This document shows, in pieces, positions 56,138 through 64,000 of a stretch of 64,000 nt of DNA. Each line of letters opens with the position of its first letter. The first letter of the stretch is position 1. The notes beneath the pieces were generated by a model, which made no database searches, was not told the DNA's origin, and saw nothing but the letters and a program-made list of their open reading frames with translations. The position numbers were made by a program, and so were the translations under genes. The stretch is from Pontiella desulfatans (GTDB lineage: Bacteria; Verrucomicrobiota; Kiritimatiellia; Kiritimatiellales; Pontiellaceae), in the NCBI RefSeq assembly GCF_900890425.1, contig NZ_CAAHFG010000002.1:1054001-1118000 (forward strand). The letters run 5' to 3'.

Positions 56138-56172
56138 GCATTAGGTCGTTTCTTGTAGTTTTGATTTGATGA

Positions 56173-56212
56173 CAAGACGGTGAAGGTTTACCTTCACCGT
56201 CTTGATTTTTTG
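56173..56212 (+). terminator. Strong terminator before the Wzc-like gene
   Basis: CAAGACGGTGAAGG (56173-56186) and CCTTCACCGTCTTG (56191-56204) form a perfect 14-base stem around TTTA, followed by ATTTTTTG. It lies 35 bases after the barrel gene. The next ATG is at 56229, so the Wzc-like gene either has its own promoter within the loop region or depends on read-through. Confidence 0.9.
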
Positions 56213-56228
56213 ACATGGAGATTTGTAG

Positions 56229-58325
56229 ATGAGTACTGAGACAGCGCAACAGTCGAGCACCCTTCACTTCCTCGACTATTGGCGGGTTATCCGTTCACGT
56301 AAGGAAATTGTATTGGCTGTTGCTATTTTGGTGGTTTTGACGGGAACGGTGTACACGCTTATGCTTCCCAACATCTACCGCTCCCAGGTTCGTATTTCTG
56401 TTTATGAAGACAGTCCGGAAATCAATCCATTTGCAGGGCAGCAAATATACGGAACATCGTACAATCCCTATTTTTTGCGAACCCAGTTTGAGATCATCCA
56501 ATCGAAGCCGATCTTGTACGAGGTTGTGACGCGGTTGAATCTTCAGCAGGAGTGGGGCAAGGAGGGCGAAAAACTTCCCAGGGAAGTGGCCTACAAGATT
56601 CTCGCCAACAGCGTCAACGTTATCCAGCAACGCGACACGACCCTCATTGTGATTAGCGTCAATCGCGATAACCCGGACGAAGCCGCTGATATTGCCAACG
56701 AGTTGGCTGAGGTTTATCGGGATTCCCGCCTGGATGTGGCCCTCCGGGATGCGAAGGGAGCAATCGATAAGATCGAGCAAGCGGTAAAAGACCAACTCCT
56801 GAGGGTCGAAGATGCCGAGGACAAGGTTCAGAACCTTCGTACCACTCTCGATATTGCCGTTATGGGCGGTGAAGGAAGCATCGATGTGGATGAAATCCGG
56901 CTCCAGCAAATGGAGGGCGATCGTCTGGCCGCGCAGTCGGAAATGTTGGATAAGGAAAGCTTGATCAAAACCTTGGAGAGTCTGAAAGACGAAGATTTGA
57001 TTGAGCAGGCCTCGTATATTACGTTCGACCAAATCGTTGTCAGCACGGTTCAGCAGATTCAGGATATCGATGTTCAGTTGAGCTCGCTCGATGCGGACTT
57101 TGGTGTCAATCATCCAGAGGTCAAGCGCTACGCATTGCAGAAGAGCAAGCTCGAAGAGACGCTCAAACAACGCTTGCGTGCACTGCGTAATGGTCTGCAG
57201 ACCGACTACATTCTGGCGAAGAGTCGGTTTGAGAGCCTGGACAAGGCATTGGCTGGGGTCCGTTCGACCAGCATTGAGTCGCAGGGTGAAAAATATCGCC
57301 CGTTCAGGATCGCGCTGGCTGAGCTTGAAACCGAGCGTTTCATCTACAATCAGCTCATGTCCAAGCACCGCCAGGAAATCATCACATTGGAAGTGCCAGG
57401 CAATCCTGTGGAAATTATCGATGTGGCCGAGCCGAACCGTCGTCCGGTCAGCCCAAACCTCTTCATGAATGTCCTGCTGAGTATATTCGTTGGATTGGGG
57501 GCCGGTGTTGGCTTGGCCTACTTTATCGAATATCTGGATACCTCGATCAAGACCGCCGATGATGTGGAGCGAATTTTGGGGCTTCCGGTGCTTGGCCTGA
57601 TTCCGCAGAAGGTGCGCCCGTTGATCGAAGAAGGGCCGGACAGCGAGCATGCGGAAGCCTATCGTGTTCTTCGCACGAACCTGGCCTTTACCGAGGGCGG
57701 CGCAACCCATGGGGCGTTCAGTGTGCTTTCCGGTGGTGCCGGCGAAGGTAAATCAACCACGGTATTCAACCTTGCATTCGTTTGTGCCCAGCAGGGTGAA
57801 AAAGTCCTGCTCGTTGACGCCGACTTGCGTCGTCCCGTGCAGCATACGATTCTGGGGGTCTCCAACCGCTTTGGTTTGACCAATGTGCTGTTGCGCGACG
57901 TTCCCGTTGAGGAAGCCATCAAGGCCACCAGTGTTCCCAATCTCCACTTCCTTCCTTCCGGTCGTCTCCCGCGAACCTCGCTGGGGGTTTTGGATCCGAA
58001 GCGTATTGGGGAATTGATCGCAAGTCTGAAGACAAAGTATGATGTTGTGCTGATCGATACTCCGCCGCTGGTGGGCATCAGCGATTCGTCGATCATCGCC
58101 AAGGAGACCGACGGTGCGATCATTGTTGTTCAATATCGTAAATATCCGCGCGAGATGCTCATGAAGGCCAAGCATATGATTGAGGCATTGGGCGTAAGTG
58201 TTGTGGGAGCCGTCTTGAACAACATCAACGTAATGCGCGATGACTACTATTACTACTACCACTCCTACTACTCGGACTACTACCACAGCTCCCAGAGCGA
58301 TGTGATGTCCGATGACAATGTTTAG
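56229..58325 (+). CDS. Wzc-like polysaccharide co-polymerase and bacterial tyrosine autokinase
   Basis: 698 residues, GGAG 8 bases before the ATG. Residues ~15-100 and 415-450 are the Wzz/GNVR domain with two membrane helices (AVAILVVLTGTVYTLML; VLLSIFVGLGAGVGLAYFI), enclosing a long coiled periplasmic section. The C-terminal BY-kinase domain has Walker A GGAGEGKSTT (~502), the A' motif LLVDADLRRP, and Walker B VLIDTPPLVG. The tail has a tyrosine cluster (DDYYYYYHSYYSDYYH at ~670-690), the autophosphorylation target. Such proteins regulate chain length and export of capsule or exopolysaccharide. Next is a Wza-like lipoprotein. Confidence 0.94.
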   Translation: MSTETAQQSSTLHFLDYWRVIRSRKEIVLAVAILVVLTGTVYTLMLPNIYRSQVRISVYEDSPEINPFAGQQIYGTSYNPYFLRTQFEIIQSKPILYEVVTRLNLQQEWGKEGEKLPREVAYKILANSVNVIQQRDTTLIVISVNRDNPDEAADIANELAEVYRDSRLDVALRDAKGAIDKIEQAVKDQLLRVEDAEDKVQNLRTTLDIAVMGGEGSIDVDEIRLQQMEGDRLAAQSEMLDKESLIKTLESLKDEDLIEQASYITFDQIVVSTVQQIQDIDVQLSSLDADFGVNHPEVKRYALQKSKLEETLKQRLRALRNGLQTDYILAKSRFESLDKALAGVRSTSIESQGEKYRPFRIALAELETERFIYNQLMSKHRQEIITLEVPGNPVEIIDVAEPNRRPVSPNLFMNVLLSIFVGLGAGVGLAYFIEYLDTSIKTADDVERILGLPVLGLIPQKVRPLIEEGPDSEHAEAYRVLRTNLAFTEGGATHGAFSVLSGGAGEGKSTTVFNLAFVCAQQGEKVLLVDADLRRPVQHTILGVSNRFGLTNVLLRDVPVEEAIKATSVPNLHFLPSGRLPRTSLGVLDPKRIGELIASLKTKYDVVLIDTPPLVGISDSSIIAKETDGAIIVVQYRKYPREMLMKAKHMIEALGVSVVGAVLNNINVMRDDYYYYYHSYYSDYYHSSQSDVMSDDNV

Positions 58326-58351
58326 GAAACTGATTTACACGAGGTATGAAA

Positions 58352-58978
58352 ATGATGCGTAAGTTCGCCGTTTTGGCTGGTTTGCTGGTTTGTTTTGTTA
58401 TGGTTGGGTGTGTGGTTCAACCCGTTGATTCGTCGAATATGCCGAAAAGCGATTCCGCCATTTCCACAAATACGTTGTCCGTGGCCGATGGCCAGGAGTT
58501 CGAGGTGTACACCCTGAAGCCTCTCGATCCCATCTATATTCGCTTTAGTGGGATCATGGAGCAGCAGCAACTGGAATTGGTCATCGATGAAAACGGGGAA
58601 ATCAGCCTGTTGCACCTTGCGCCGATCCAGGCGGCTGGCCTCACCACATCGGAGCTTGAGCATAAGATTGAAAAGCTTTATGTCGATGGCGGCATCTACA
58701 AGAACGTTTCCATCAACGTAACGATGACCGCCAAGGTGTTCTATGTGCAGGGTGAAGTCAACCAGCCGGGCCAGTTCCCGCTATCCAGCGGAACAACATT
58801 GCTGCAGGCCATTGCCGGAGCCCGCGGATATACGCCTTTTGCTTGGACGACCAAGGTCACCGTGTCCCGCCACGGCAAGATCTATCGCTTCAACATGAAG
58901 GAACTTGAGAAGGATCCCTCCCAGGATGTGAAAATCGAAGCGGGGGATGTCATCAAGGTTCCCCAAAAGCCGTGGTAG
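58352..58978 (+). CDS. Polysaccharide export lipoprotein (Wza/SLBB type)
   Basis: 208 residues from ATG 58352, as GAGG stands 7 bases upstream (an ATG at 58346 is too near it). Lipobox FVMVGC follows the signal helix, so it is a lipoprotein of the outer membrane. Residues ~45-130 are the polysaccharide biosynthesis/export domain (LKPLDPIYIRFSG; LVIDENGEISLLHLAPIQAAGLTTSELEHKIEKLY), followed by an SLBB-like domain (VNQPGQFPLSSGTTLLQAIAGARGYTPFAW). It is shorter than E. coli Wza (about 360 residues), missing the C-terminal helical barrel, so it needs other partners for the pore; the 54950 barrel is one candidate. Confidence 0.9.
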   Translation: MMRKFAVLAGLLVCFVMVGCVVQPVDSSNMPKSDSAISTNTLSVADGQEFEVYTLKPLDPIYIRFSGIMEQQQLELVIDENGEISLLHLAPIQAAGLTTSELEHKIEKLYVDGGIYKNVSINVTMTAKVFYVQGEVNQPGQFPLSSGTTLLQAIAGARGYTPFAWTTKVTVSRHGKIYRFNMKELEKDPSQDVKIEAGDVIKVPQKPW

Positions 58979-59015
58979 TCGGTGCGAGGCCGTAAGACGG
59001 CAGGCAGGGATGGCA

Positions 59016-59645
59016 ATGGAATCTCTTTCATCCGCTAAGCGAGTCGGTCTTATGGGAGGTTCGTTCGATCCGGTGCACATGGGGCACCTGGTTGTCGCCC
59101 AGGATGCCGCCGAGCGCTTGGAGCTTTCCGAGGTCGTTTTTGTCCCCGCCGCAATTCCTCCGCACAAGCAGCACTTGCAACGGGTCGATGCCGGTCACCG
59201 TCTCAACATGGTTCGCATGGCGGTGGAGTCGGATGTCAGGTTTTCGGTTTCCGATGTCGAGTTGCAACGCGGCGGCGTCTCATATACCATCGACACGGTT
59301 GAATTCTTTCGTCGGCAACATCCCGGGCTTCAATTCGTACTGGTGGTTGGCGGCGATACGTTGGTGGACTTGCACAATTGGTACAAGGTTGACGAACTGC
59401 TCGACCTATGCGAGGTTGCAACCTTCCTGCGGCCCGGAGAAAATGGCCTGGATGGGATTGCCGAAAAGATAAGGCTGCCGGATGAACAACGGGCGCGGCT
59501 TCTTGGCAATGTGTTTGACGCGCACCAGGTCGAAGTGTCATCGACCGAAATCCGAATGCGCATTGCCGAAGGGTTGGGCATCCGCTACTTGGTGCCGCCC
59601 GAAGTTGAAAGGTATATTTACGAACATGGCCTATACCAAGGCTGA
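59016..59645 (+). CDS. nadD: Nicotinate-nucleotide adenylyltransferase
   Basis: 209 residues from ATG 59016, with AGGCAGGG 6 bases upstream; ATG 59010 is an alternative. GLMGGSFDPVHMGHLVVAQ is the nucleotidyltransferase HxGH motif, followed by FVPAAIPPHKQH and SVSDVELQRGGVSYTIDT, and VSSTEIRMRI near the C-terminus. It joins ATP and nicotinate mononucleotide to give deamido-NAD. It begins a tightly packed housekeeping operon with rsfS, cysS, tmk and holB (gaps of 8 bases or overlaps). Its start is 37 bases after the Wza-like gene. Confidence 0.96.
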   Translation: MESLSSAKRVGLMGGSFDPVHMGHLVVAQDAAERLELSEVVFVPAAIPPHKQHLQRVDAGHRLNMVRMAVESDVRFSVSDVELQRGGVSYTIDTVEFFRRQHPGLQFVLVVGGDTLVDLHNWYKVDELLDLCEVATFLRPGENGLDGIAEKIRLPDEQRARLLGNVFDAHQVEVSSTEIRMRIAEGLGIRYLVPPEVERYIYEHGLYQG

Positions 59646-59653
59646 GGAACATT

Positions 59654-60007
59654 ATGGACAACGATTTAGAAATCATTAAGCAAATCGTCGGCTTCTTGGA
59701 CGACCGCAAGGCGGAAGACATCGTGGCGCTGGACTTGCGCCAGCATGCCAACATTGCCGACTACTTCATTATCGCAACCGGGGCAAACAAGCCGCACCTC
59801 AAGGCGCTCCACGACGGTCTGCAACGCCTTTTCAAGGATGCCGGCTTCAAAGGCTACCACAAGCAGGGTGTGCCCGACAGCGGTTGGATGATCATGGACT
59901 ACCACGGGGTCATGGTGCATATCTTCGAGCGCGAGCTTCGGGAGTTCTACGATCTCGAAAAGCTTTGGAAGGATGCTCCGGTTGTCGAATTGGAGGGGCG
60001 GGAATAA
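59654..60007 (+). CDS. rsfS: Ribosomal silencing factor RsfS
   Basis: 117 residues, the usual length. KAEDIVALDLRQHANIADYFIIATGANKPHLKAL and then DSGWMIMDYHGVMVHIFERELREFYDLEKLW are the family signatures. RsfS binds uL14 on the large subunit and blocks subunit joining when nutrients are short. An AGGA site precedes the ATG. The stop codon TAA shares its last A with the ATG of cysS. nadD upstream is a typical partner. Confidence 0.96.
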   Translation: MDNDLEIIKQIVGFLDDRKAEDIVALDLRQHANIADYFIIATGANKPHLKALHDGLQRLFKDAGFKGYHKQGVPDSGWMIMDYHGVMVHIFERELREFYDLEKLWKDAPVVELEGRE

Positions 60008-61407
60008 TGGCATTCAGGATCTTCAACACGATGAGTCGCACCAAGGAGGAGCTCGTGCCCCTCGACGGCAGGCATGTGCGCATGTACACCTGCGGACCGA
60101 CCGTCTACAACTATGCCCATATCGGCAACTTCCGTGCCTACATGTTCGAGGATCTGCTCCGCCGCTATATCAAGTTTTGCGGGTTCGAGGTCACGCAGGT
60201 GCAAAACCTCACGGATGTCGACGACAAGACCATCCGTGCCTCCATCGAGCAGGGGCTGCCCCTCAAGGAATACACCAAGACCTACATCGACGCGTTTTTT
60301 GCGGACCTTGCGAAGCTCGGTATTGAGCCGGCCGAACACTACCCCGCCGCGACAGACTATATTCCCGAAATGATTGCCCTCATCGAAACCCTCTTCGAGA
60401 AGGGCTACGCCTACCAGTCCGACGACGGCTCCGTCTACTACAGCATCGACAAGTTCGCTGAATACGGTAAGCTGGCGCACCTCGATCGCGAGGGCATGCA
60501 AGCCGGTGCGCGCGTCGACCAGGACGAATACGACAAGGACAATGCCGCCGACTTCGCGCTCTGGAAGGCCTATGTGCCCGAAGACGGCGATGTGGTCTGG
60601 GATTCGCCCTGGGGCCGCGGGCGCCCAGGTTGGCATATCGAATGTTCCGCCATGAGCATGAAGCTGCTTGGGGACAGCTTCGACATCCACACCGGCGGGG
60701 TCGATAATATCTTCCCGCACCACGAAGACGAAATTGCCCAGTCCGAGGCCGCCAGCGGGCAGCCCTATTCCAAATACTGGATGCACTGCGGCTACCTGGT
60801 CGTGGATGGCAAGAAAATGAGCAAGTCGCTCGGCAACTTCTACACGCTGCGCGAAATCCTCGATATGGGCTACACCGGTCGAGAGGTGCGCTACGAGCTG
60901 CTCTCTTCGCACTACCGCCAGTCGCTCAACTTTGCCTTCAAGTCGCTCGACGGCAACCGCGCCGCGCTCAAGCGCCTTGATGAGTTCTACACGACCGTGA
61001 TGGAGGCCGCCGCCGCTGGAACCGCGCCGGGCGAGCTCCCGGCTTGGGCGGCGCAAACCCGCTCGAAATTCGCGGAGGCCATGGACGACGACATGAATAT
61101 TTCCGGCGCCATGGCCGCCATCTTCGATACCGTTCATGCCGGCAACAAGGCGATGGCCGAAACGCCGCTTGCTGCGGCCCAGGCGCTGGCGGTAAGCCAG
61201 CTCTGGAAGCAGCTCGATACGGTTCTTGGCCTGCTTATTCCGCAGGAGGAAGCCATTCCGGTGGAGGTCAACGACCTGCTTGAAGCCCGCACCGTGGCCC
61301 GTGCCGAAAAGGACTGGGCCGAATCCGACCGTATCCGCGACCGCCTCGCGGAACTCGGATGGACGGTCAAGGATACGCCCGAAGGCCCCAAGCTCAGGAA
61401 ACTGTAG
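60007..61407 (+). CDS. cysS: Cysteinyl-tRNA synthetase
   Basis: 466 residues. Class I synthetase: [15 protein letters not shown] contains the HIGN site and the first zinc Cys, further zinc ligands are in WHIECSAM and HHEDE, and the KMSKSLGNF loop is present. The C-terminal part (~380-466) is the usual helical anticodon-binding region. It joins cysteine to tRNA-Cys. The ATG overlaps the rsfS stop by one base and tmk starts two bases after its stop, so it is in the middle of the operon. Confidence 0.97.
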   Translation: MAFRIFNTMSRTKEELVPLDGRHVRMYTCGPTVYNYAHIGNFRAYMFEDLLRRYIKFCGFEVTQVQNLTDVDDKTIRASIEQGLPLKEYTKTYIDAFFADLAKLGIEPAEHYPAATDYIPEMIALIETLFEKGYAYQSDDGSVYYSIDKFAEYGKLAHLDREGMQAGARVDQDEYDKDNAADFALWKAYVPEDGDVVWDSPWGRGRPGWHIECSAMSMKLLGDSFDIHTGGVDNIFPHHEDEIAQSEAASGQPYSKYWMHCGYLVVDGKKMSKSLGNFYTLREILDMGYTGREVRYELLSSHYRQSLNFAFKSLDGNRAALKRLDEFYTTVMEAAAAGTAPGELPAWAAQTRSKFAEAMDDDMNISGAMAAIFDTVHAGNKAMAETPLAAAQALAVSQLWKQLDTVLGLLIPQEEAIPVEVNDLLEARTVARAEKDWAESDRIRDRLAELGWTVKDTPEGPKLRKL

Positions 61408-61409
61408 GC

Positions 61410-62048
61410 ATGCCGGGAAAGTTCATCACGTTCGAAGGGCCCGAAGGCAGTGGTAAATCAACGCAGATCCGCCTGCTGGCTGAAAAGCTCCAGGCGCGCG
61501 GCAACGAGGTGTTGTGCACGCGCGAGCCGGGGGGGACTGCAACCGGTGAAGCCATTCGCAACATCCTTCAGCACGATGCCGCCGGTGAGCCTTTGGGTGA
61601 GCGTGCGGAGTTGCTGCTGTTTACGGCCAGCCGAGCCCAATTGATGGACCAGGTCATTCTGCCAACCATTGAAAAGGGCGGATGGGTGCTCTGCGATCGT
61701 TTCATCGATTCCACCCTGGCCTACCAGGGCTTTGCCCGGGGCATGGACATCGTCACGCTGGATGCCCTCAACGACTTTGCAATCCACGCACGAAAGCCCG
61801 ATCTCACCATTCTGCTCGACCTCGATATCGAAGCAGGCTTCAGGCGCTTGGAGGAACGCTATTCGGATAGCGGCGAATCGCACGACCGCTTTGAGCGCGA
61901 GACCCGCGACTTTCATCACCGCGTCCGCGCGGGCTATCACAAGCTTGCGCAACGCGAGCCGCAACGCTTTGCCATCATCAAGGCCGACAACGATATCGAA
62001 ACGGTATCTTCCAATATCTGGGCTGCCGTCAAGGGGGCGTTGCTCTAA
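61410..62048 (+). CDS. tmk: Thymidylate kinase
   Basis: 212 residues. P-loop FEGPEGSGKSTQ at the N-terminus, TREPGGT, the DR(F/Y) motif in CDRFIDSTLAYQG, and the LID region RRLEERYSDSGESHDRFE. It phosphorylates dTMP to dTDP. The stop codon overlaps the holB start, a common tmk-holB arrangement (ATG of holB begins on the last base of the TAA). Confidence 0.97.
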   Translation: MPGKFITFEGPEGSGKSTQIRLLAEKLQARGNEVLCTREPGGTATGEAIRNILQHDAAGEPLGERAELLLFTASRAQLMDQVILPTIEKGGWVLCDRFIDSTLAYQGFARGMDIVTLDALNDFAIHARKPDLTILLDLDIEAGFRRLEERYSDSGESHDRFERETRDFHHRVRAGYHKLAQREPQRFAIIKADNDIETVSSNIWAAVKGALL

Positions 62049-63034
62049 TGGAAGCCATCGACATGCATGCCGAGGCGTGGCAGGGGATCCTCAATGGATT
62101 CACATCCGACCGGTTGGCCCACGCCTACGTGATCGTCGGCTCCCCCCGGGGGAATGCGCTCCATTTTGCGGAATCCTTCTTGAAGCTACTGTTTTGCGAG
62201 CGCGCTGAAAAACCGTGCAACGAATGCGTGGCCTGCCGTCAGGTGGAGGCGCACAAGCATGTCGATAACCTTTGGATTGAACCCCAAAGCAAATCTCGAA
62301 TGGTCCTTGTGGAAGATGTCGATGGGCTGATACGCCGCATTTCCCAAACGTCCTTTGAGGGCGGATGGAAGGCCGGGGTTATACTCCAGGCCGACCGGAT
62401 GAACATTGAATCCGAAAACAAGCTGCTCAAGACGCTGGAAGAACCCCCGGCGAAAACCATTCTGCTTCTTGTAACCGATTCGCCGCAGGGATTGCTTCCC
62501 ACCATCATTTCACGGTGCCAGAAGATTGTGCTGTCCGAAGGGCGGGCCGGGGCGATGGACGACGTGTGGCGGTTGCCGTTGCTGGAGATCCTGCACAGCC
62601 TTCCTCCAACGGGCGGGCTAGGCGCTGCGCGCCAGGCCAGTCAGCTCAAGGCCTTGTTCGATGTGGTTAAGGACGGCATCGCCGATGCGGTGGTCGAAGA
62701 CCTCGACCAACATGATGAGGCGTTGGATGAATCCAAACTGAAGGGCATTCTCGAAGCGCGAACCAATGCACGTCTTAAAGAGGTGCAGGCCGATGTCTTC
62801 CGCATCATGCTCGACTGGCATCGCGACGTGCTGATGCTCGCATCCGGGATCGATGCCGCGGAGCTCGTGTTTGCCAATGAGCGCGATGTCTTGGTTGAAC
62901 AGTCCCGGCGCCACACGCAAGGGTCGGCCTTGCAGGCCATCCAGGTGGTCGAGGGCATGGCGCGTCGACTGGATCGGAACATTCCCGACCTGCAAATATT
63001 CGACGAAGCTTTCCGCAAGCTCGTTCGGCGTTAG
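62048..63034 (+). CDS. holB: DNA polymerase III delta-prime subunit
   Basis: 328 residues. AAA+-type clamp-loader subunit: RLAHAYVIVGSPRGN at the position of a degenerate Walker A, zinc ligands in CNECVACRQ plus an upstream FCE Cys, and SRCQKI, the sensor region of the SRC motif (arginine finger). The intact ATP site is lost, as in typical delta-prime. It follows tmk with a one-base overlap and is convergent with aroQ, overlapping its 3' end by four bases. Confidence 0.93.
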   Translation: MEAIDMHAEAWQGILNGFTSDRLAHAYVIVGSPRGNALHFAESFLKLLFCERAEKPCNECVACRQVEAHKHVDNLWIEPQSKSRMVLVEDVDGLIRRISQTSFEGGWKAGVILQADRMNIESENKLLKTLEEPPAKTILLLVTDSPQGLLPTIISRCQKIVLSEGRAGAMDDVWRLPLLEILHSLPPTGGLGAARQASQLKALFDVVKDGIADAVVEDLDQHDEALDESKLKGILEARTNARLKEVQADVFRIMLDWHRDVLMLASGIDAAELVFANERDVLVEQSRRHTQGSALQAIQVVEGMARRLDRNIPDLQIFDEAFRKLVRR

Positions 63035-63465
63035 CCTTTTAACTTATGCACCAGCGCACGCAGCGCGAGGGTGTAGCCGAATCCCTTGAATCCCATGATC
63101 TGCCCAATGCAGGCCGGTGCCGTTAGGCTCTTGTGCCGGATCTCCTCGCGCGTGTGGGTGTTGCTCAAATGAACCTCCACGGCTGGAACCACATCGGCGA
63201 CGGCCTTCAGCGCATCGCATAGCGCCAGGCTGGTGTGGGTGAATGCCGCTGGGTTGATGACGATCCCATCGAACTGTCCCCGGCTTTCCCCGATCCAACC
63301 AACCAGGTCAGCTTCGGCGTTGGACTGCCGGAAATCGATTTCCACATCCTCGAAAAGCGTATGCAGTTCCGCTTCGATATCGGTCAGCGTCTCGTATCCA
63401 TAGATTTCCGGTTCGCGGGTGCCGAGCAAATTCAGGTTGGGTCCGTTCAAAACGAGTATCTTCAT
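63031..63465 (-). CDS. aroQ: Type II 3-dehydroquinate dehydratase
   Basis: 144 residues from ATG 63465, set by GGAG 7 bases upstream on the minus strand. NGPNLNLLGTREPEIYG carries the catalytic Tyr region, RQSNAEADLVGWI, INPAAFTHTSLALCDAL and VHLSNTHTREEIRHKS (catalytic His) complete the type II dehydroquinase pattern. It catalyses the third step of the shikimate pathway. The 3' end overlaps holB by four bases in convergent orientation. Confidence 0.96.
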   Translation of the reverse strand: MKILVLNGPNLNLLGTREPEIYGYETLTDIEAELHTLFEDVEIDFRQSNAEADLVGWIGESRGQFDGIVINPAAFTHTSLALCDALKAVADVVPAVEVHLSNTHTREEIRHKSLTAPACIGQIMGFKGFGYTLALRALVHKLKG

Positions 63466-63824
63466 GGTTTTCTCCGTTAACAGGGAAAGGTAGATGACTC
63501 TTCCCCTTGAAACAAGCCAGTTAATGGCTTCTCGATGTTCTATCAAGGATCGTGGGCATGGGTTGCTGGGCGGTGGTGTTTCTCGGGGGCGGTATCATTG
63601 CGTCCATTGGAGTGGCCGGGGATGGACATTTCGTGATTCGTGTTCCCTCTCTCCACGAGAGGTTTGGGCGGAGGGGGCTGGAAAGGGGTTCGGGGTGATC
63701 CGAAAGAAGCCCCTGTGCTGGCTCAACGCTGAAATCATGAATCCAGGAACAGATATGACCCGAAGCAACGCCATCGCCTGCCGCTAAAAAGTATGCGTCT
63801 TTTCGATCACCTCATTGACAACGG
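63466..63824. other. Gene-free stretch between aroQ and the IS66 fragment
   Basis: 359 bases with no credible gene; an open frame at 63494-63787 has no start context or family features. The part next to aroQ should hold its promoter. Near the end a small palindrome (ACGGCTATGCCGT, 63821-63833) spans the transposase stop codon. GTATGCGTCT at 63791-63800 loosely resembles the GTAAGCG start of IS66-type terminal repeats and may be the element's edge. Confidence 0.6.
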
Positions 63825-64000
63825 CTATGCCGTTTGAGTGCGAGCGGTGGACCAGCGGGCAGGTGTCCAGTTCGCAGCTTCGGACTGTTGCATGGTCGGC
63901 AGGGCGTCGAGTAGGTCTTTGAGATACTCGGCGGGGTTAAGGCCGAGTTTACGGCAGGTTTCCACCAGGCTGTAGATGACGGCACTGGTCTGCCCGGAGT
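63825..64000 (-). mobile_element. 3' end of an IS66-family transposase gene
   Basis: A minus-strand frame enters from the right edge and ends at 63825-63827. It reads SGQTSAVIYSLVETCRKLGL, then NPAEYLKDLLDALPT, then a short tail to the stop. AxxYSLxETCxxxGxxPxxYLxDLL is the C-terminal signature of IS66-family DDE transposases. Only ~57 residues are in the window; the rest lies to the right. Likely the end of an insertion sequence, intact or partial. Confidence 0.8.

Noticed and set aside
63494-63787. 97-codon open frame
   Set aside because: No ribosome site, odd composition, and it lies in the gap next to an insertion sequence.

Overview
The window looks like chromosomal DNA of a marine polysaccharide-degrading bacterium of the Planctomycetes-Verrucomicrobia-Chlamydiae group, most likely Kiritimatiellota (Pontiella-like). 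This is inferred from gene style, not from a marker gene. The signs are an ECF sigma factor joined to a FecR-LamG protein, secreted sulfatases carrying CxPSR, PEP-CTERM sorting, GH50/GH128/GH43/GH112 enzymes, a GPH-type sugar symporter, MOSC-MogA fusion, and a Gram-negative envelope (ExbB/ExbD, Wza/Wzc-like proteins, beta-barrel). Base composition is moderately GC-rich and even. I saw no tRNA, rRNA or CRISPR array.

Layout. (A) 1-13.7 kb: surface glycan locus. It holds the 3' end of a GH128-like hydrolase, sigma/anti-sigma-like pair, a secreted binding protein, a PEP-CTERM protein, two sulfatases and a 1142-residue multidomain GH128 protein. One unrecognised beta-rich domain recurs in three of these proteins. 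(B) 13.7-23.5 kb: two GH50 agarase-like enzymes flank a symporter with periplasmic Calx-beta-like inserts, a cytoplasmic GH43 and a GH112 phosphorylase. (C) 23.8-29.6 kb: an operon of aldehyde dehydrogenase, enolase-superfamily enzyme, zinc dehydrogenase, KduD-like SDR and XylR-type regulator. The order of chemistry fits oxidation of 3,6-anhydro-L-galactose (from agar) to 2-keto-3-deoxygluconate, so A-C could form one red-algal galactan programme. (D) 29.6-33.7 kb: molybdenum cofactor genes (MOSC-MogA, moaC, short moaA, moeA, ModE-like HTH). (E) 34.2-43.6 kb: a short AlkA-like glycosylase, then a tight run of a beta-helix-like secreted protein, an FG-GAP protein, a membrane-anchored PQQ-type propeller and a 1174-residue PEP-synthase-like/membrane fusion; this run is the best candidate for an undescribed system.

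(F) 43.7-53.2 kb: Tat-exported Gfo/Idh oxidoreductase, prfA, rpmE, a TPR-TPR-ExbB-ExbD-ExbD envelope energising operon, and rnhC. (G) 53.2-59 kb: exopolysaccharide locus with three small secreted proteins of unknown role, an outer-membrane barrel, a Wzc-like tyrosine autokinase and a Wza-like export lipoprotein. (H) 59-63.5 kb: tightly packed housekeeping genes nadD-rsfS-cysS-tmk-holB with convergent aroQ. The window ends in the 3' end of an IS66-type transposase.

Many operon spacers carry long imperfect or perfect inverted repeats, and several genes have a GC-rich hairpin placed directly before their start codon.
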